Shown: positions 50,330 to 60,291, counted from the stretch's first letter. The stretch is DNA of 64,000 bases from Geodermatophilus bullaregiensis (GCF_016907675.1 NZ_JAFBCJ010000001.1:1426001-1490000), one strand, 5' to 3'. Translations and numbers: made by a program. The notes: generated from the sequence alone by a model not told the origin.

Positions 50330-51568
50330 TCACCACCCCCGGGTCCGCGGGTCGCCGGCGGGGACGCGCAGGTCCAGGGCGGGCGTGACCAGCTCGGGGT
50401 GCAGCCGCCGCCGCGAGGCCGCCACCACGGCCACGTAGGCGCCCATGGACAGCAGCGTGAGCAGCAGGGACAGCAGGCCGACGCCCGCGGGGACCTCCTC
50501 GGTGGCCACGCCGTCGCCGAGCGACCCGGCCAGGAAGAACACCAGCACGTTGTTCACCGCGTGCAGCACGATCGCCGCCTCGAGCCCGCCGGTGAGCCAC
50601 ACCACGGCCGAGGCGGCCAGGCCGAAGGCGAACCGGTCGAGGAAGGTGACGACGTCGCCGGGGGCGTGCGCGGCCGAGAACAGCGCGGCGGTGACGACGG
50701 CGGCCACCAGCGCGCCGGCCCGCGGGCTGCGGATCCACCCGGCGATCGCCTGGCTGAGGTAGCCGCGGAACACGTACTCCTCGGCGGCCGACTGGATCGG
50801 CGTGGTGAGCACCACCACGAGCAGCAGCCAGAGCAGGTCGTCGACCGGGCCGGTGACCGCGCCGTCGTCGAGCAGGAACCCCAGCAGCACCGACAGGCCG
50901 ATGCCCACGCCGAGGGTGGCCAGGGCCCGCAGCGTCAGGGGCAGGAACAGCCGCCAGCGCAGCCGGGCCAGCACCGACGACGACCAGCCCGGCCGCATGC
51001 CGTGGGCGGCCACCCACAGCAGCCAGACGATGGGGATCGCGACGATCAGCGAGAGGTTGGTCAGCAGCAGCACGCCGGGGTCGACGAGGTCGAGCAGCTG
51101 CAGGTCCGGCGCGACGCCGGTGAGGAGCACCAGCAGGACGACGACGAAGGCCGCCACGCCGTAGGCGACGACGAACAGCAGCAGCCCGAGCAGCGGCCGC
51201 CACCACGCCCAGTCCCGCGAGCGCATGGCCAGCAGGTAGGTCACCGGCTGGTCGTGCGGCGGCGTCCCGGGTGGCGGCGCCATCCGCACGCCCGGCGGGA
51301 ACGGGGCCGGCGGCGGTGGGCCCGGCCGCCACTCGAGGACCGCCTGCTGCCAGGGCGGGGCGCCCGGCAGGTGGGTGTGCGGGCCCGGCTGCGCCGGCAC
51401 CGGCCCCAGCGGCCAGGGCACCGGCCCGGCCGCCCCGGGGGGCGGCGGGTACCCGCCACGGTGCGCCCCCGGGACGAACGGCGGCGCTGCGTAGGGACCC
51501 GTGGGCGGGGGCCCGGTGTAGGGCTCGTCGCCACCGGGGTACGGGCCCGGCCAGGGCGGGCCGGTCAC
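50330..51568 (-). CDS. CPBP-family intramembrane metalloprotease
   Basis: A 412-residue membrane protein. The first 150 or so residues are Pro/Gly/Tyr-rich and disordered. About eight membrane helices follow from [20 protein letters not shown]. The CPBP (Abi/CAAX) motif is present: [11 protein letters not shown], then [11 protein letters not shown], then VLHAVNN. These are the predicted glutamates and histidines of the intramembrane protease site. The substrate is unknown. The GTG start overlaps the gltX stop by 4 nt. The Pro/Tyr-rich cytosolic tail is long for the family. Confidence 0.85.
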   Translation of the reverse strand: MTGPPWPGPYPGGDEPYTGPPPTGPYAAPPFVPGAHRGGYPPPPGAAGPVPWPLGPVPAQPGPHTHLPGAPPWQQAVLEWRPGPPPPAPFPPGVRMAPPPGTPPHDQPVTYLLAMRSRDWAWWRPLLGLLLFVVAYGVAAFVVVLLVLLTGVAPDLQLLDLVDPGVLLLTNLSLIVAIPIVWLLWVAAHGMRPGWSSSVLARLRWRLFLPLTLRALATLGVGIGLSVLLGFLLDDGAVTGPVDDLLWLLLVVVLTTPIQSAAEEYVFRGYLSQAIAGWIRSPRAGALVAAVVTAALFSAAHAPGDVVTFLDRFAFGLAASAVVWLTGGLEAAIVLHAVNNVLVFFLAGSLGDGVATEEVPAGVGLLSLLLTLLSMGAYVAVVAASRRRLHPELVTPALDLRVPAGDPRTRGW

Positions 51569-53031
51569 CCGACCACGTCCCGGGCCGCCGCCAGGCGGGC
51601 CAGCGTGCGCTCGCGGCCCAGCAGCTCCATGGACTCGTACAGCGGCGGGGACACCGTGCGGCCGCTGACCGCCACGCGCACCGGCCCGAACGCCTGCCGC
51701 GGCTTGCGCCCGAGGCCCTCCACCAGCGCCTCCTTGAGCGCCGTCTCGATCGCCGCGGTGGACCACTCCCCCAGGCCCTCGAGGGCGGCCGAGGCCGCGG
51801 TCAGCACCTCGCCGTCCTCCGGGCGCAGGTTCTTCGCGGCGGCGGGGTCGACGGCGACCTCGTCGGTGAACAGGAAGCCGACCAGCCCGACGACGTCGGA
51901 GAGCACGACGGTGCGCTCCTGCGCCATCGGCGCGATGGCCCGCAGCACCCGGTCCTGCTCGGGCGTCGGCGGGTCGGCGACCAGGCCGGCGCCGGCGAGG
52001 AAGGGCACGGCCCGCGCGACGAACTCCTCGACCGGCAGCTGCCGCACGTGCGTGGCGTTGATCGCCTCGGCCTTCCTGACGTCGAAGCGCGCCGGGTTGG
52101 CGCTGACCCGGGTGACGTCGAAGGCCTCGACCATCTCGGCCATCGAGAACACGTCGCGGTCCTCGGCGATCGACCAGCCCAGCAGCGCCAGGTAGTTGGC
52201 GAACCCCTCGGGCACGAAGCCGCGCTCGCGGTAGACGTCGACGTTGGACGTGGGGTCGCGCTTGGACAGCTTCCTGTTGCCCTCGCCGGTCACGTAGGGC
52301 AGGTGGCCGAAGCGCGGGGGGCCGCTCGCCACGCCGACGTCCTGCAGGGCCGCGTAGAGGGCGAGCTGACGGGGCGTGGAGGGCAGCAGGTCCTCGCCGC
52401 GCAGGACGTCGGTGATGCCCATCAGGGCGTCGTCGACGGGGTTGACGAAGGGGTAGAGCGGCACGCCGTTGCCGCGGACGATGACGAAGTCGGGCACCGA
52501 CCCGGCGGCGAAGCGGACCTCGCCGCGCACCAGGTCGGTCCAGGTGAGGTCCTCGTCGGGCATCCGCAGCCGCAGCACCGGCTGGCGGCCCTCGTCGCGG
52601 AAGGCCGCCTTCTGCGCGTCGGTGAGGTACCGGTCGGCGTTGTCGTAGCCGAGCTTGGGGTCCTGGCCGGCGGCGCGCCGGCGGGCGTCGACCTCCTCGT
52701 TGGTCGAGAACGACTCGTAGGCGTGCCCGGCCTCGAGCAGCGTCGCGGCCACCTCGCGGTAGACGTCGTGGCGCTGCGACTGCCGGTAGGGGCCGTGCGG
52801 GCCGCCGACCTCCGGGCCCTCGTCCCAGTCCAGGCCCAGCCAGCGCAGGCTGTCGAGCAGGTGGCGGTAGGAGTCCTCGGAGTCGCGGGAGGCGTCGGTG
52901 TCCTCGATGCGGAAGACGAACGTGCCGCCGGTGTGCCGGGCGTGCGCCCAGTTGAACAGCGCGGTGCGCAGCAGGCCGACGTGCACCATCCCGGTCGGCG
53001 ACGGGCAGAAGCGCGTGCGCACGTCGCTCAC
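51565..53031 (-). CDS. gltX: Glutamate--tRNA ligase
   Basis: Class I synthetase charging tRNA-Glu, 488 residues. The HIGH-equivalent motif is [10 protein letters not shown] at 10-19, where the family's HIGH appears as HVGL. The KMSKS-equivalent is KLSKR at 254-258. [11 protein letters not shown] and [20 protein letters not shown] are also diagnostic. In actinobacteria GluRS is usually non-discriminating and also charges tRNA-Gln for GatCAB, which suits the neighbouring tRNA-Gln. The GTG start overlaps the FAH gene stop by 4 nt; the CPBP gene follows with a 4-nt overlap. Confidence 0.96.
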   Translation of the reverse strand: MSDVRTRFCPSPTGMVHVGLLRTALFNWAHARHTGGTFVFRIEDTDASRDSEDSYRHLLDSLRWLGLDWDEGPEVGGPHGPYRQSQRHDVYREVAATLLEAGHAYESFSTNEEVDARRRAAGQDPKLGYDNADRYLTDAQKAAFRDEGRQPVLRLRMPDEDLTWTDLVRGEVRFAAGSVPDFVIVRGNGVPLYPFVNPVDDALMGITDVLRGEDLLPSTPRQLALYAALQDVGVASGPPRFGHLPYVTGEGNRKLSKRDPTSNVDVYRERGFVPEGFANYLALLGWSIAEDRDVFSMAEMVEAFDVTRVSANPARFDVRKAEAINATHVRQLPVEEFVARAVPFLAGAGLVADPPTPEQDRVLRAIAPMAQERTVVLSDVVGLVGFLFTDEVAVDPAAAKNLRPEDGEVLTAASAALEGLGEWSTAAIETALKEALVEGLGRKPRQAFGPVRVAVSGRTVSPPLYESMELLGRERTLARLAAARDVVG

Positions 53032-53840
53032 CGGGCGCCCCCGGCGGTGGAGGTCGTGTCGGCCCCGCTGACGCCGTTGGTCAGCGAGCCCAGACCCTCG
53101 ATCGCGCACTCCACGCGCTGGCCGGGTCGGATGGGCCCGACGCCGGCAGGGGTGCCGGTCAGGACGACGTCGCCCGGCAGCAGGGTCATGACCTGCGAGA
53201 TGTAGGACACCAGCGTCGCGACGTCGAACAGCAACTGGCTGGTGCGCCCGGACTGCCGCAGCTCGCCGTCGACGGTGCAGGTGATCGCCAGGTCGGCCGG
53301 GTCCTTGCCCAGGCCGCCCAGGTCGGTCTCGATCCACGGGCCCAGCGGGCAGAAGGAGTCGAAGCCCTTGGCGCGGGTCCACTGCCCGTCGGTCCTCTGC
53401 ATGTCCCGCTCGGTGACGTCGTTGGCGATCGTGTAGCCGAAGACGCTCGCCGGGACCTGCTCGGGGGCGATCGAGCGGGCGCCGCGGGCACCGATGACGA
53501 CGGCCAGCTCCACCTCGTGGTGGACGTTCGTGCTGCCGGCGGGGATGCGGATGGCGTCGCCCGGGCCGATGACCGACGTCGAGGGCTTGAGGAACAGCAG
53601 CGGCCGCTCGGGGGCGTCCCCGGTGTCCATCTCCTTGACGTGCTCGGCGTAGTTCTTGCCGACGCAGACGACCTTGCTCGGCAGGATCGGCGAGAGCAGC
53701 CGGACGTCGGCCTGCGGGAAGCGCTGGCCGGTGAAGGAGATGGTCCCGAACGGGTGGCCCTCGATCTGGGCGACCTGACCGTCGCCGTCGAGGACGCCGA
53801 AGGACATGCCGGAGGGCGAGGCGAAGCGGACGATGCGCAC
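53028..53840 (-). CDS. Fumarylacetoacetate hydrolase family protein
   Basis: A 270-residue FAH-fold enzyme. The metal site is seen in [11 protein letters not shown] and the earlier [44 protein letters not shown] and [14 protein letters not shown] follow. Members hydrolyse or isomerise beta-diketo acids or decarboxylate oxaloacetate; this subfamily resembles YcgM/FAHD1-type acylpyruvases. The position upstream of gltX matches mycobacteria (Rv2993c). Its GTG start is 90 nt from the divergent VOC gene. The specific reaction is not settled. Confidence 0.88.
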   Translation of the reverse strand: MRIVRFASPSGMSFGVLDGDGQVAQIEGHPFGTISFTGQRFPQADVRLLSPILPSKVVCVGKNYAEHVKEMDTGDAPERPLLFLKPSTSVIGPGDAIRIPAGSTNVHHEVELAVVIGARGARSIAPEQVPASVFGYTIANDVTERDMQRTDGQWTRAKGFDSFCPLGPWIETDLGGLGKDPADLAITCTVDGELRQSGRTSQLLFDVATLVSYISQVMTLLPGDVVLTGTPAGVGPIRPGQRVECAIEGLGSLTNGVSGADTTSTAGGAR

Positions 53841-53929
53841 GTCGTCGAGGCTACTGACCGGCCCGCGGCCGGGCGCCGCTGCTTCCCGGCCGTGCTGCCC
53901 GGCCGGCGGGGGCCCCCTACGGTCGGGGC

Positions 53930-54310
53930 GTGGCCGCCCGCTTCAGTGAGCTCGTGATCGACAGCCGCGACCCCGAGGCGCTGGCCGCGTGGTGGGCGGA
54001 GGTGCTCGGCTACCGCGTCCTCGGGCGCGACGAGGACGGGGCGGTGGAGATCGGCCCGGAGGCCGGCTTCGGCGGCGCCGCCCCGACGCTGGTGTTCGCG
54101 CCGGTGTCCGACCCCTCCCCGGGCAAGCCGCGTCTGCACCTGGACCTCAGCGCCACCGACCGCGACCAGGACGCCGAGCTGCAGCGGCTGCTGGGCCTGG
54201 GCGCCACCCCGGCCGACGTCGGCCAGACCGGCGAGGAGAGCTGGCACGTGCTGGCCGACCCCGAGGGGAACCCCTTCTGCCTGCTCCGCCGACGGCTCGA
54301 CCCGCTGTGA
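53930..54310 (+). CDS. VOC-family (glyoxalase/bleomycin-resistance fold) protein
   Basis: A 126-residue protein of the vicinal oxygen chelate fold: ARFSELVIDSRDPEALAAWW, LGYRVLGRDEDGAVEIGPEA, LHLDLSATDRDQDAEL and HVLADPEGNPFCLLRR. This is the glyoxalase-like variant with two beta-alpha-beta-beta-beta units. Metal ligands are partly visible (His in LHLDL, Glu in DPEGN). The reaction is unknown. It starts at GTG 53930 and is followed by the ABM gene after 19 nt, so the two are probably co-transcribed. Confidence 0.8.
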   Translation: MAARFSELVIDSRDPEALAAWWAEVLGYRVLGRDEDGAVEIGPEAGFGGAAPTLVFAPVSDPSPGKPRLHLDLSATDRDQDAELQRLLGLGATPADVGQTGEESWHVLADPEGNPFCLLRRRLDPL

Positions 54311-54329
54311 CCGACCCCAGGAGGACCCC

Positions 54330-54659
54330 GTGATCCTGATCGTCATCAAGTTCCCCGTCCGCTCCGACCGCATCGAGGAGTTCCGGACCCACGCCGACGA
54401 GTACGCGCGGGCGGTGAACGCCGAGGAGGGCAGCCTGTTCTTCGAGTGGTCCCGCAGCGTCGAGGACCCGGACACGTTCGTCTGCATCGAGGGGTTCCGG
54501 GACTCCGACGCCGGTGCCTCGCACGTGGCCACCCCGCACGCCAAGTCGGCGTTCGACTGGATGTCGGACCTCGTCGCCGAGCAGCCGCAGATCATCTACG
54601 TCGACGCCCCCGAGGTCAGCGGCTTCGGCCCGATGGGCGAGGTGCAGCCGAGGACCTGA
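54330..54659 (+). CDS. ABM-domain putative quinol monooxygenase
   Basis: A 109-residue antibiotic-biosynthesis-monooxygenase (YgiN-like) protein: ILIVIKFPVRSDRIEEFRTH, then GSLFFEWSRSVEDPDTFVCI, then HVATPHAKSAFDWMSDL. It has the dimeric ferredoxin-like fold. Roles range from quinol oxidation to heme degradation, and none is indicated. The GTG start follows AGGAGG about 7 nt upstream. A family B repeat begins 10 nt after its stop. Confidence 0.82.
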   Translation: MILIVIKFPVRSDRIEEFRTHADEYARAVNAEEGSLFFEWSRSVEDPDTFVCIEGFRDSDAGASHVATPHAKSAFDWMSDLVAEQPQIIYVDAPEVSGFGPMGEVQPRT

Positions 54660-54668
54660 GCCGACGCA

Positions 54669-54760
54669 CGCGATGATCAGGTGACCTGATCGTCGAGCGT
54701 CCTCCCTGACGTCCCACGGTCAGGGAGGACGCGTCACGATCAGGGACCCTGATCGTGGCG
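54669..54760 (+). repeat. Three-hairpin intergenic repeat, family B, copy B2
   Basis: The order is GATCAGGTGACCTGATC, then CGTCCTCCCTGAC with GTCAGGGAGGACG around GTCCCACG, then CACGATCAGGGACCCTGATCGTG. The reverse complement of copy B1 (21471-21580) matches it at roughly nine bases in ten. The central stem differs at one base pair with compensating change. It lies between convergent gene ends (ABM and cimA). Confidence 0.8.
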
Positions 54761-54766
54761 GCGCCC

Positions 54767-56359
54767 CTACCGGCAGCGGACGGCGTAGGTGAGAGCGTCG
54801 ACCAGGGCGTGCCAGGAGGCCTCGACGATGTTGTCGTGGACGCCCACGGTGGTCCACTCGCCGACGCCGTCGGTGGTGTCGACGAGCACCCGGGTCGTGG
54901 CGCTGGAGCCGCCCTTCCAACCGAGGATGCGCACCTTGTAGTCGGCCAGCGAGACGTCGGCGAGCTGCGGGTGGCGGCTGACCAGCGCCTGGCGCAGCGC
55001 GTTGTCCAGCGCGTTGACCGGGCCGTTCCCCTCCCCGGTGCTGATGACCCGCTCGACCGTGCCGTCGGCGTTGGGCAGCAGGACCTTCACCGTCGCCTCG
55101 CTGACGACGACGCCGTTGCCCCAGTGCTCGACCGTCGTCCGGTAGCTCTCCAGCTCGAACAGCGGGTCGGGGGCGCCGGGCAGCGAGGCGCGCAGCAGCA
55201 GCTCGAAGGAGGCGTCGGCGGCCTCGAACGACCAGCCGTCGGCCTCGAGCACCTTGACCTGGTCGACCACCCGGCCGACGACGTCGGCGTGCCCGTGGAG
55301 GTCGACGCCGAGCTCACGGCCCTTGAGCTCCACCGACGCGCGGCCGGCCATCTCGGTGACCAGGATGCGCATGCCGTTGCCGACGAGCGCCGGGTCGAGG
55401 TGGTTGTACAGCTCGGGGCTGACCTTGATCGCGCTGGCGTGCAGCCCGGCCTTGTGCGCGAAGGCCGACGCGCCGACGTAGGGCTGGTGGTCGTCGGGGG
55501 CGATGTTGGCCAGCTCGGCGATCGCGTGGCTGACCCGCTGCAGCTCGCCCAGGCACTCGGCGGGCACGACCGGCAGGCCCATCTTGGTGACCAGGTTGGC
55601 GACCAGCGCGAAGGTGTCGGCGTTGCCGGCCCGCTCGCCGTAGCCGTTGGCGGTGCCCTGCACGTGGGTCACCCCGGCCTCGACGGCGGCCAGCGAGTTG
55701 GCGACGGCGCAGCCGGTGTCGTCCTGGCAGTGGATGCCCAGCCGGCCGCCCACCCGGGCGCGGACGTCGGCCACCACCCGGCCCACGCCCATCGGCAGCA
55801 TCCCGCCGTTGGTGTCGCAGAGGACGCCGACCTCCGCGCCGGCGGCGAAGGCGGCCTCGAGCACCCGCACGCCGTAGTCGGGATCGGCGGCGTACCCGTC
55901 GAAGAAGTGCTCGCAGTCGACGAAGACCCGCCGGCCGTGCGCGACCAGGTGGGCCACGGTGTCGCCGACCATCGCGAGGTTCTCCTCGAGCGTGGTCCGC
56001 AGCGCGTCGCGCACGTGCCGGACGTCGGACTTCGCGACCAGGCAGACGACCGGCGTCTCGGCGTCCAGCAGCGCCTGCACCTGCGGGTCGTCCGCCACCG
56101 GCACCCCGGCCCGGCGGGTGGCGCCGAAGGCGACCAGCACCGCGTGCTGCAGCTTGAGCTCGGTGCGGGCGCGGGCGAAGAACTCGGTGTCCTTGGGCAG
56201 CGCCCCCGGCCAGCCGCCCTCGACGTACCCGACACCGATCTCGTCGAGCAGCCGGGCGACGGCCAGCTTGTCGGCGACGGAGAAGCTGATCCCCTCGCGC
56301 TGGGCGCCGTCGCGCAGCGTGGTGTCGAAGACGTGGAAGGTGCTGGGCGGAGTGGGCAC
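54767..56359 (-). CDS. cimA: (R)-citramalate synthase
   Basis: Condenses pyruvate and acetyl-CoA to citramalate, feeding 2-oxobutyrate and isoleucine by the threonine-independent route. Length 530 residues. The DRE-TIM barrel motif FDTTLRDGAQ is at 11-20, followed by GVLCDTNGGMLPMGVG, GIHCQDDTGCAVANSL and GTANGYGERAGN. The C-terminal LeuA-dimer/allosteric domain ends SATTRVLVDTTDGVGEWTTV. Domain order distinguishes it from LeuA-type isopropylmalate synthase only moderately, so other alpha-ketoacid specificities are possible. The GTG start lies about 90 nt downstream of a leader peptide with Val-Ile-Val-Ile codons. Confidence 0.87.
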   Translation of the reverse strand: MPTPPSTFHVFDTTLRDGAQREGISFSVADKLAVARLLDEIGVGYVEGGWPGALPKDTEFFARARTELKLQHAVLVAFGATRRAGVPVADDPQVQALLDAETPVVCLVAKSDVRHVRDALRTTLEENLAMVGDTVAHLVAHGRRVFVDCEHFFDGYAADPDYGVRVLEAAFAAGAEVGVLCDTNGGMLPMGVGRVVADVRARVGGRLGIHCQDDTGCAVANSLAAVEAGVTHVQGTANGYGERAGNADTFALVANLVTKMGLPVVPAECLGELQRVSHAIAELANIAPDDHQPYVGASAFAHKAGLHASAIKVSPELYNHLDPALVGNGMRILVTEMAGRASVELKGRELGVDLHGHADVVGRVVDQVKVLEADGWSFEAADASFELLLRASLPGAPDPLFELESYRTTVEHWGNGVVVSEATVKVLLPNADGTVERVISTGEGNGPVNALDNALRQALVSRHPQLADVSLADYKVRILGWKGGSSATTRVLVDTTDGVGEWTTVGVHDNIVEASWHALVDALTYAVRCR

Positions 56360-56393
56360 GGTGTCCTCCGGGAGACGTCACCTGCCCCGGACA

Positions 56394-56451
56394 CGAGAAA
56401 GACCCCCCGGGTACGGAGGGTCTGCGCGCAGTCGGGGAGGTGACTGCGCGC
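56394..56451 (-). promoter_or_regulatory. Attenuator-like hairpins and terminator in the cimA leader
   Basis: On the minus-strand RNA, GCGCGCAGUC pairs with GACUGCGCGC (56451-56424) starting at the leader peptide stop codon. It is followed directly by AGACCCUCC with GGGGGGUCU (56423-56400) and UUCUC, a terminator. The loop and arms of the first hairpin can also pair with a segment beyond the terminator (56392-56377, GTCACCT...CCCCG). A classical antiterminator for the terminator's 5' arm was not obvious. Confidence 0.6.
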
Positions 56452-56486
56452 TACGTGATGACGATGACGGGGGCGGTGCTGGACAT
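56451..56486 (-). CDS. cimA leader peptide MSSTAPVIVIT
   Basis: An 11-codon frame with ATG start and TAG stop in the cimA 5' region. It encodes MSSTAPVIVIT: four consecutive branched-chain codons (Val-Ile-Val-Ile) just before the stop. The stop codon touches the base of the following hairpin. This is the layout of transcription-attenuation leader peptides for branched-chain amino acid genes in actinobacteria. No strong ribosome-binding site was seen, so it could be leaderless. Confidence 0.55.
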   Translation of the reverse strand: MSSTAPVIVIT

Positions 56487-56576
56487 CGCGTCGAGTAAAG
56501 CACGCACCCGGCCACACCCCACCCCGGCCCCTCCACGGGCCCCGCCGCGAGCCCGGGAGCTGGGGTGGTCCTCCCC

Positions 56577-57599
56577 TCAGCCGCCGGCGAGGGCGGCCAG
56601 GCGGTCGCCCACCTCGGCCGTCCGCACCGGGCCGCGCGGGTCGCGGGTGGACAGGTCGAAGGCCACGGCGGCGTCGACCTTGCGCGCCTGGTCGGCGCGG
56701 CCGAGGTGCTCGAGCAGCAGGGCGACCGAGAGCACCGTCGCCGTCGGGTCGGCGATCCCCTGCCCGGCGATGTCGGGGGCCGAGCCGTGCACCGGCTCGA
56801 ACATGCTCGGGTTGGTGCCCGACGCGTCGAGGTTGCCGCTGGCGGCCAGCCCGATGCCGCCGGTGACCGCCGCGGCGACGTCGGTGACGATGTCGCCGAA
56901 GAGGTTGTCGGTGACGATGACGTCGTAGCGGCCCGGGTCGGTGATGAAGAACATCGACGCCGCGTCGACGTGCTGGTAGGCGACGGTGACCTCGGGGAAC
57001 TCCGCCCCCACCTCCTCCACCGTGCGCGACCACAGCGACCCGGCGTGCGTGAGCACGTTGGTCTTGTGGATCAGCGTCAGGTGCCGGCGCGGGCGGGCCT
57101 GCGCCCGCTCGAAGGCGTACCGGACGACGCGCTCGACGCCGAAGGCGGTGTTGAGGCTGACCTCGGTGGCCACCTCCTGCGGGGTGTCGCGGCGCAGGAC
57201 GCCCCCGTTGCCGGCGTAGGGGCCCTCGGTGCCCTCCCGGACGCAGAGCATGTCGATCTCGCCCGGGTCGGCCAGCGGGCTGTGCACGCCGTCGAAGAGC
57301 CTCGCCGGGCGCAGGTTGACGTGGTGGTCGAGCTCGAAGCGCAGCCGCAGCAGCAGCCCGCGCTCCAGGATGCCCGGCGGGACACCGGGGTCGCCGATGG
57401 CGCCGAGGAGGATCGCGTCGTGCCCGCGCAGCTCGTCGAGCACCGTGTCCGGCAGCAGCTCGCCGGTCCGCTGCCAGCGGGCGGCGCCCAGGTCGTACGG
57501 CGTCGTCTCGAGGTCCGGGGCGATCCCGCCCAGGACCTTGAGGCCCTCGGCCACCACCTCCGGGCCGATGCCGTCTCCCGCGATCACTGCCAGGCGCAT
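56577..57599 (-). CDS. leuB: 3-isopropylmalate dehydrogenase
   Basis: Oxidative decarboxylation step of leucine synthesis, NAD-dependent, 340 residues. Visible are [40 protein letters not shown], the substrate-binding arginines in [20 protein letters not shown], and [40 protein letters not shown] completes the signature. It lies 15 nt downstream of serA on the same strand, an arrangement also seen in mycobacteria. Confidence 0.97.
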   Translation of the reverse strand: MRLAVIAGDGIGPEVVAEGLKVLGGIAPDLETTPYDLGAARWQRTGELLPDTVLDELRGHDAILLGAIGDPGVPPGILERGLLLRLRFELDHHVNLRPARLFDGVHSPLADPGEIDMLCVREGTEGPYAGNGGVLRRDTPQEVATEVSLNTAFGVERVVRYAFERAQARPRRHLTLIHKTNVLTHAGSLWSRTVEEVGAEFPEVTVAYQHVDAASMFFITDPGRYDVIVTDNLFGDIVTDVAAAVTGGIGLAASGNLDASGTNPSMFEPVHGSAPDIAGQGIADPTATVLSVALLLEHLGRADQARKVDAAVAFDLSTRDPRGPVRTAEVGDRLAALAGG

Positions 57600-57614
57600 G
57601 CCGACGACCCTAGG

Positions 57615-59216
57615 TCAGCGCGGGTCGAGGTCGGCCGAGCGGGCCTCACGCGCCCCGATGCGCCCGGCGATGTCGCCGAGCATCTCGGCGCTGACCGGGC
57701 TGTCGACGGTGACCGCCATGAGCGCCTCGCCGCCGCGGGTGGTCCGGCTGACCTGCGCGCCGGCGATGTTGACGCCCGCCTCCCCCAGCGCCGCGCCGAC
57801 GGCACCCACGACGCCCGGGCGGTCGGTGTAGAGGAAGAAGAGCAGGTGGCCGGACAGGTCGAGGTCCATGTCGAAGCCGTCGACCTCGACCAGCTTGGGC
57901 ACCTGGTTCTTGCCGAAGAGCGTGCCCGAGACGGCCACCTCGCGGCCGTCGGCCATGACGCCGTGCACCCGGACGAGGTTGCGGTAGTCGGGGCTCTCGA
58001 GGTCGCTGGAGAGCGTGACGTCGAGGCCGCGCTGCTGCGCCAGCAGCGGGGCGTTGACGTAGGTGACCTGCTCCTCGACGACGTCGGAGAACACGCCCTT
58101 GAGGACGGCGAGCTGCAGCACCGAGTCGTCGAACTCGGCGAGCTTGCCGCGGACCTCGACCGTGACCGACTGGGCCAGACCGCCGGCGACGGCGGTGAAG
58201 ACGGTCCCGAGCTTCTCGGCCAGCGGCAGGCCCGGCCGCACGTCCTCGGCGACGACCCCGCCGGCCTGGACGTTGACCGCGTCGGGCACGAACTCCCCCT
58301 GCAACGCCAGGCGCACCGAGTAGGCGACGGCGGTGCCGGCCTTGTCCTGCGCCTCCGTCGTCGAGGCGCCCAGGTGCGGGGTGACCACGGTGTTGGGCAG
58401 CCCGAACAGCGGGCTGTCGGTGCAGGGCTCCGTGGCGTAGACGTCGAGACCCGCGGCCCCCACCTGGCCCGAGGCCAGCGCGTCGGCCAGCGCCGCCTCG
58501 TCGACGAGCCCGCCGCGGGCGGCGTTGACGACGATGACGCCGCGCTTGGTGGTGGCCAGCTCGTCGGCGCCGATGAGCCCGAGCGTCTCGGGCGTCTTGG
58601 GCAGGTGGATGCTGATGAAGTCGGCCTCGCGCAGCAGCTCCTCCAGCGACACCATGCGCACGCCGAGCTGCGCGGCGCGGCCGGGCTGGATGTAGGGGTC
58701 GTAGGCGATCAGCGTGGTGCCGAAGGCGGCCAGCCGCTGGGCGACCAGCTGCCCGATCCGGCCCAGGCCCACCACGCCGACCACCTTGTCGGTGACCTCG
58801 ACGCCCATGAACCTCGAGCGCTGCCAGGTGCCCTCGCGCAGCGACGCGTCGGCGGCCGGGATCTGCCGGGCGGCGGCCAGCAGCAGGGCGACGGCGTGCT
58901 CGGCGGCGCTGACGATGTTCGACGTCGGGGCGTTGACCACCATGACGCCGCGCTCGGTGGCCGCGGCGACGTCGACGTTGTCCAGTCCGATGCCGGCGCG
59001 GGCCACCACCTTGAGGTTCGGGCCCGCGGCCAGGGCCTCCGCGTCGATCTGCGTGGCGCTGCGGATCATGACCGCGGCGGCGTCGGCCAGCGCGGGCAGC
59101 AGTGCGGACCGGTCGGCTCCGTCGACGTGGCGGATCTCGACGTCGCTGCCGAGCACCTCCAGCACGCTCGGGGCGAGTTGCTCGGCGATCAGGACGACGG
59201 GCGCGCTCTCGGTCAC
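57615..59216 (-). CDS. serA: D-3-phosphoglycerate dehydrogenase
   Basis: First enzyme of serine synthesis, 533 residues, the long actinobacterial form. The NAD-binding motif VVGVVGLGRIGQLVAQRL is clear, with catalytic residues in VVNAARGGLVDEAALADAL and VTPHLGASTTEAQ. An intervening allosteric substrate-binding domain follows, then a C-terminal ACT domain (LLFFLYTDRPGVVGAVGAAL) for serine feedback. The GTG start begins MTESAPVVLIAEQL. It is upstream of leuB and divergent from the Tyr-rich membrane protein gene. Confidence 0.96.
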   Translation of the reverse strand: MTESAPVVLIAEQLAPSVLEVLGSDVEIRHVDGADRSALLPALADAAAVMIRSATQIDAEALAAGPNLKVVARAGIGLDNVDVAAATERGVMVVNAPTSNIVSAAEHAVALLLAAARQIPAADASLREGTWQRSRFMGVEVTDKVVGVVGLGRIGQLVAQRLAAFGTTLIAYDPYIQPGRAAQLGVRMVSLEELLREADFISIHLPKTPETLGLIGADELATTKRGVIVVNAARGGLVDEAALADALASGQVGAAGLDVYATEPCTDSPLFGLPNTVVTPHLGASTTEAQDKAGTAVAYSVRLALQGEFVPDAVNVQAGGVVAEDVRPGLPLAEKLGTVFTAVAGGLAQSVTVEVRGKLAEFDDSVLQLAVLKGVFSDVVEEQVTYVNAPLLAQQRGLDVTLSSDLESPDYRNLVRVHGVMADGREVAVSGTLFGKNQVPKLVEVDGFDMDLDLSGHLLFFLYTDRPGVVGAVGAALGEAGVNIAGAQVSRTTRGGEALMAVTVDSPVSAEMLGDIAGRIGAREARSADLDPR

Positions 59217-59406
59217 GGGAGCACAGCCTAAGGAGGCGACGGGTCCGCGCCCCCGTCAGCCCTGACGCCGGTCACCGAGCGTGGACGGGACGCCCAGCCA
59301 CCACGAGGCCTCCCCATCAGGAGTGGCCTGCTTGCCCCTGCCGACGCCGCCTGCGCATCCTGGCGGCGAGCGATACCGGCACCGGCCGGCGCCTGCGGAG
59401 GGGACC

Positions 59407-60291
59407 ATGAGCAACTACGGCAACGACCAGGGCTCGGGCGGGGCCTCCCCGTACGGCCAGGGCCAGTACGGGCAGGAGCCGCACGAGCAGCAGTACGGGC
59501 AGCAGGGACGGTCCTCCGGCGACCAGCCCGCCGGCGCCTCGGCCTCGGGTCAGCAGGCTCAGGAGCAGTACCCGCAGCAGGAGCAGGGGTACGGCCAGCA
59601 GTACGGCCAGCCCGGCTCCGCGCCGCAGTACGGGCAGCCCGGCTACGGCCAGCAGGCATACGGCCAGCCGGGCTACGGCCAGCCCGGCTACGGCCAGCCC
59701 GGCTACGGCCAGCAGGGGTACGGCCAGGCGGGATATCCCCAGCAGTACGGTCAGCAGCCCGGCTACGCCCAGCAGTACGGGCAGTACGGCTACGGGCAGC
59801 AGTACGGCCAGGGCGCCGTCCCGGCCAAGCCCGGAGGTGTGGTGACCGCGGCCGTCCTCGGCTTCGTCTTCGGGGCCATCGGCGTCCTGTTCAGCATGCT
59901 CCTGATCTTCGCCGGGGTCTTCGCCACCGGAGCTGCGTCGGGTGACCTGGAGAGCGAACTGCCCGGCTTCGAGTCCGTCGCCGGCGCGGTCGGGGGCGTC
60001 ATCCTGGTGATCGGCCTGCTCGTCCTCGTCTGGACCGTCGTGACGATCTGGGGCTCGGTGTGGGCACTCACCGGACGCAGCCGGGTGATGCTGCTGGTGG
60101 GCGGCTCGATCGCCCTGGCCTTCACCCTGTTCGGGCTCATCGGCAACCTGGCCGACGCCGACACCGCCGGGGCGGGGGGCATCATCACCAGCCTGCTGTT
60201 CTTCCTGGCCGCGCTGGCGATCGTCGTCCTGCTGTCCCTGAAGCCGGCCGCCGCCTTCTTCGCCGCGCACCGCGCCCGCCGCGGGCGCTGA
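59407..60291 (+). CDS. Tyr/Gln/Gly/Pro-rich four-helix membrane protein
   Basis: A 294-residue protein. Residues 1-142 or so are low-complexity Q/G/Y/P with repeated PGYGQ units. Then come four membrane segments ([60 protein letters not shown] and [20 protein letters not shown]). The membrane part resembles DUF4064-like or general actinobacterial tail-anchored proteins, but I cannot name it. The ATG at 59407 has GGAGGGG just upstream. A strong terminator follows. The next gene has the same kind of tail, so they may be related in function. The tyrosine-rich tail is probably disordered. Confidence 0.7.
   Translation: MSNYGNDQGSGGASPYGQGQYGQEPHEQQYGQQGRSSGDQPAGASASGQQAQEQYPQQEQGYGQQYGQPGSAPQYGQPGYGQQAYGQPGYGQPGYGQPGYGQQGYGQAGYPQQYGQQPGYAQQYGQYGYGQQYGQGAVPAKPGGVVTAAVLGFVFGAIGVLFSMLLIFAGVFATGAASGDLESELPGFESVAGAVGGVILVIGLLVLVWTVVTIWGSVWALTGRSRVMLLVGGSIALAFTLFGLIGNLADADTAGAGGIITSLLFFLAALAIVVLLSLKPAAAFFAAHRARRGR
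59641..59730 (+). repeat. 15-bp tandem repeats encoding GYGQP units
   Basis: Six degenerate copies of GGCTACGGCCAGCCC in frame. Most variation is at the last two codons (CAG-CAG, CCG, CCC) or the first codon. Near-identity of three central copies suggests recent expansion. Confidence 0.8.
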
